Below, in pieces: positions 63,260 to 64,000 of a stretch of 64,000 nt of DNA. Source of the DNA: Batillaria attramentaria (lineage: Eukaryota; Mollusca; Gastropoda; Batillariidae); assembly GCA_018292915.2 (NCBI GenBank), contig JACVVK020000339.1, forward strand, positions 402,501-466,500. Direction: 5' to 3'. Position numbers and translations under genes: made by a program. The notes beneath the pieces are model-generated. The model was not told the origin of the DNA. It made no database searches and saw only the letters and a list, made by a program, of their open reading frames with translations. Positions within the stretch are counted from its first letter, which is position 1. Each line of letters begins with the position of its first letter.

Positions 63260-64000
63260 GTGGGCACTGTACATACTTCCACAGTATTGATCATACCTTT
63301 CATTCTTCAGATGACGCAAGGTTCATTTTCCCATCATTATATATATATATATATATACTTCATGATGGCGTACTTTCATATATATGTGTATAGTTCACTG
63401 AGCGTATAATTAATTAGATTAATTTCGAGACAATCCAGATGATAAAGCCTGACTGTGTAATTAGTAATTATATCTGCCGGTATATTTATGCTTGTGGCTC
63501 ATTCAGTGACTGGGTGATTACATGTATAGCTGACAATGTGAAGTTTGATCTGCACTGGGGACTGCAGCAGCGTGAATGTGTCATTTTACAGTTGACCAGA
63601 GCTGGACCACTTGTTTCGTGTTTGTGTGGGTGCCGAGTGGGAAAATGTAGTTGGGGGCAGGTGCAATACAGATGAGGCTTTGTTCTCTCCGTGTGTTTGA
63701 ATTTGTGGTGGTTTGACTTACCATACTTGTCATGGTGGTAGTTGTCAGTGTGGTTTCCACACACACACAGACCTCGGTTCATAGCAGAGGAGAATTTTCA
63801 GAGGAGAATGTTCCCTCAGAGTAGGAGCTTTAAGAGTCAACTGCCAGTGATGTGCACCCACAGATGAGAAATGGATGAGGAAGGCACTTGGGTCAGTTAA
63901 TTAGTGCCTGAGTTCTATACAACCTCCCTTCCCCCCTTCCCCTTCAGCCATCCCAGCCCTAACCCTCCCCTGTTCTGGGTGGACAGAGTAAAATGAATGA
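63260..64000. other. Intronic or flanking DNA at window end
   Basis: (TA)n at about 63338-63357; CA tract near 63759. No further exon of the unrecognised gene identified. Confidence 0.4.

Overview
The window is animal nuclear DNA. Genes are split by introns with GT..AG borders and separated by long non-coding stretches full of microsatellites, minisatellites and transposon remains. Gene content and repeat style (tRNA-derived SINEs, frequent ACATGT palindromes, a hammerhead-bearing retroelement, GACCTTGA-rich repeats) suggest a mollusc, probably a gastropod. The phylum is an inference from style; no marker gene fixes the species.

Layout. (1) 1-2.7 kb: last two coding exons of a mitochondrial NAD-isocitrate dehydrogenase beta-type subunit (+). 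(2) 2.7-7.5 kb: convergent intergenic/3'UTR DNA with a retrozyme/Penelope-like fragment carrying a hammerhead-ribozyme fold, and a 25-bp minisatellite. (3) 7.6-11.8 kb: ARL3 (-), six coding exons, with one apparent 1-nt frameshift in exon 5. (4) 11.8-12.8 kb: a shared head-to-head promoter with a perfect CRE. (5) 12.9-21.8 kb: a sideroflexin of SFXN2 type (+), ten coding exons, whose introns hold a TIR element with internal repeats, a 352-bp MITE, a LINE copy and a SINE; the last three have visible target-site duplications. (6) 22.2 kb: an intronless THAP-domain ORF. (7) 26.1-28.8 kb: two tandem single-exon small heat-shock protein genes. (8) 29.7-33.9 kb: microsatellites and a 2-kb 28-bp minisatellite. 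(9) 34-36.5 kb: RBM18 (+). (10) 38.6-40.7 kb: POLR1H/RPA12 (+). (11) 42.5-44.5 kb: three tandem arrays. (12) 45.6-60.5 kb: INPP5E (-), eleven coding exons ending in a CaaX box, with a 46-bp and a 4.6-kb 49-bp minisatellite in its introns. (13) 61.6 kb to the end: an unrecognised gene (+), head-to-head with INPP5E.

Functional links. ARL3 and INPP5E belong to one ciliary pathway: ARL3-GTP releases prenylated INPP5E from its PDE6D carrier. The INPP5E model built here ends in Cys-Val-Val-Gln, as that pathway needs. ARL3 and SFXN2 are head-to-head neighbours in human too (10q24.32, from memory), so that pair looks like ancient microsynteny. The other genes are housekeeping genes (TCA cycle, mitochondrial serine carrier, RNA binding, Pol I subunit) with no evident joint role.

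All exon models were built by eye from splice signals, reading-frame continuity and remembered family sequences. Repeat copy numbers are approximate.
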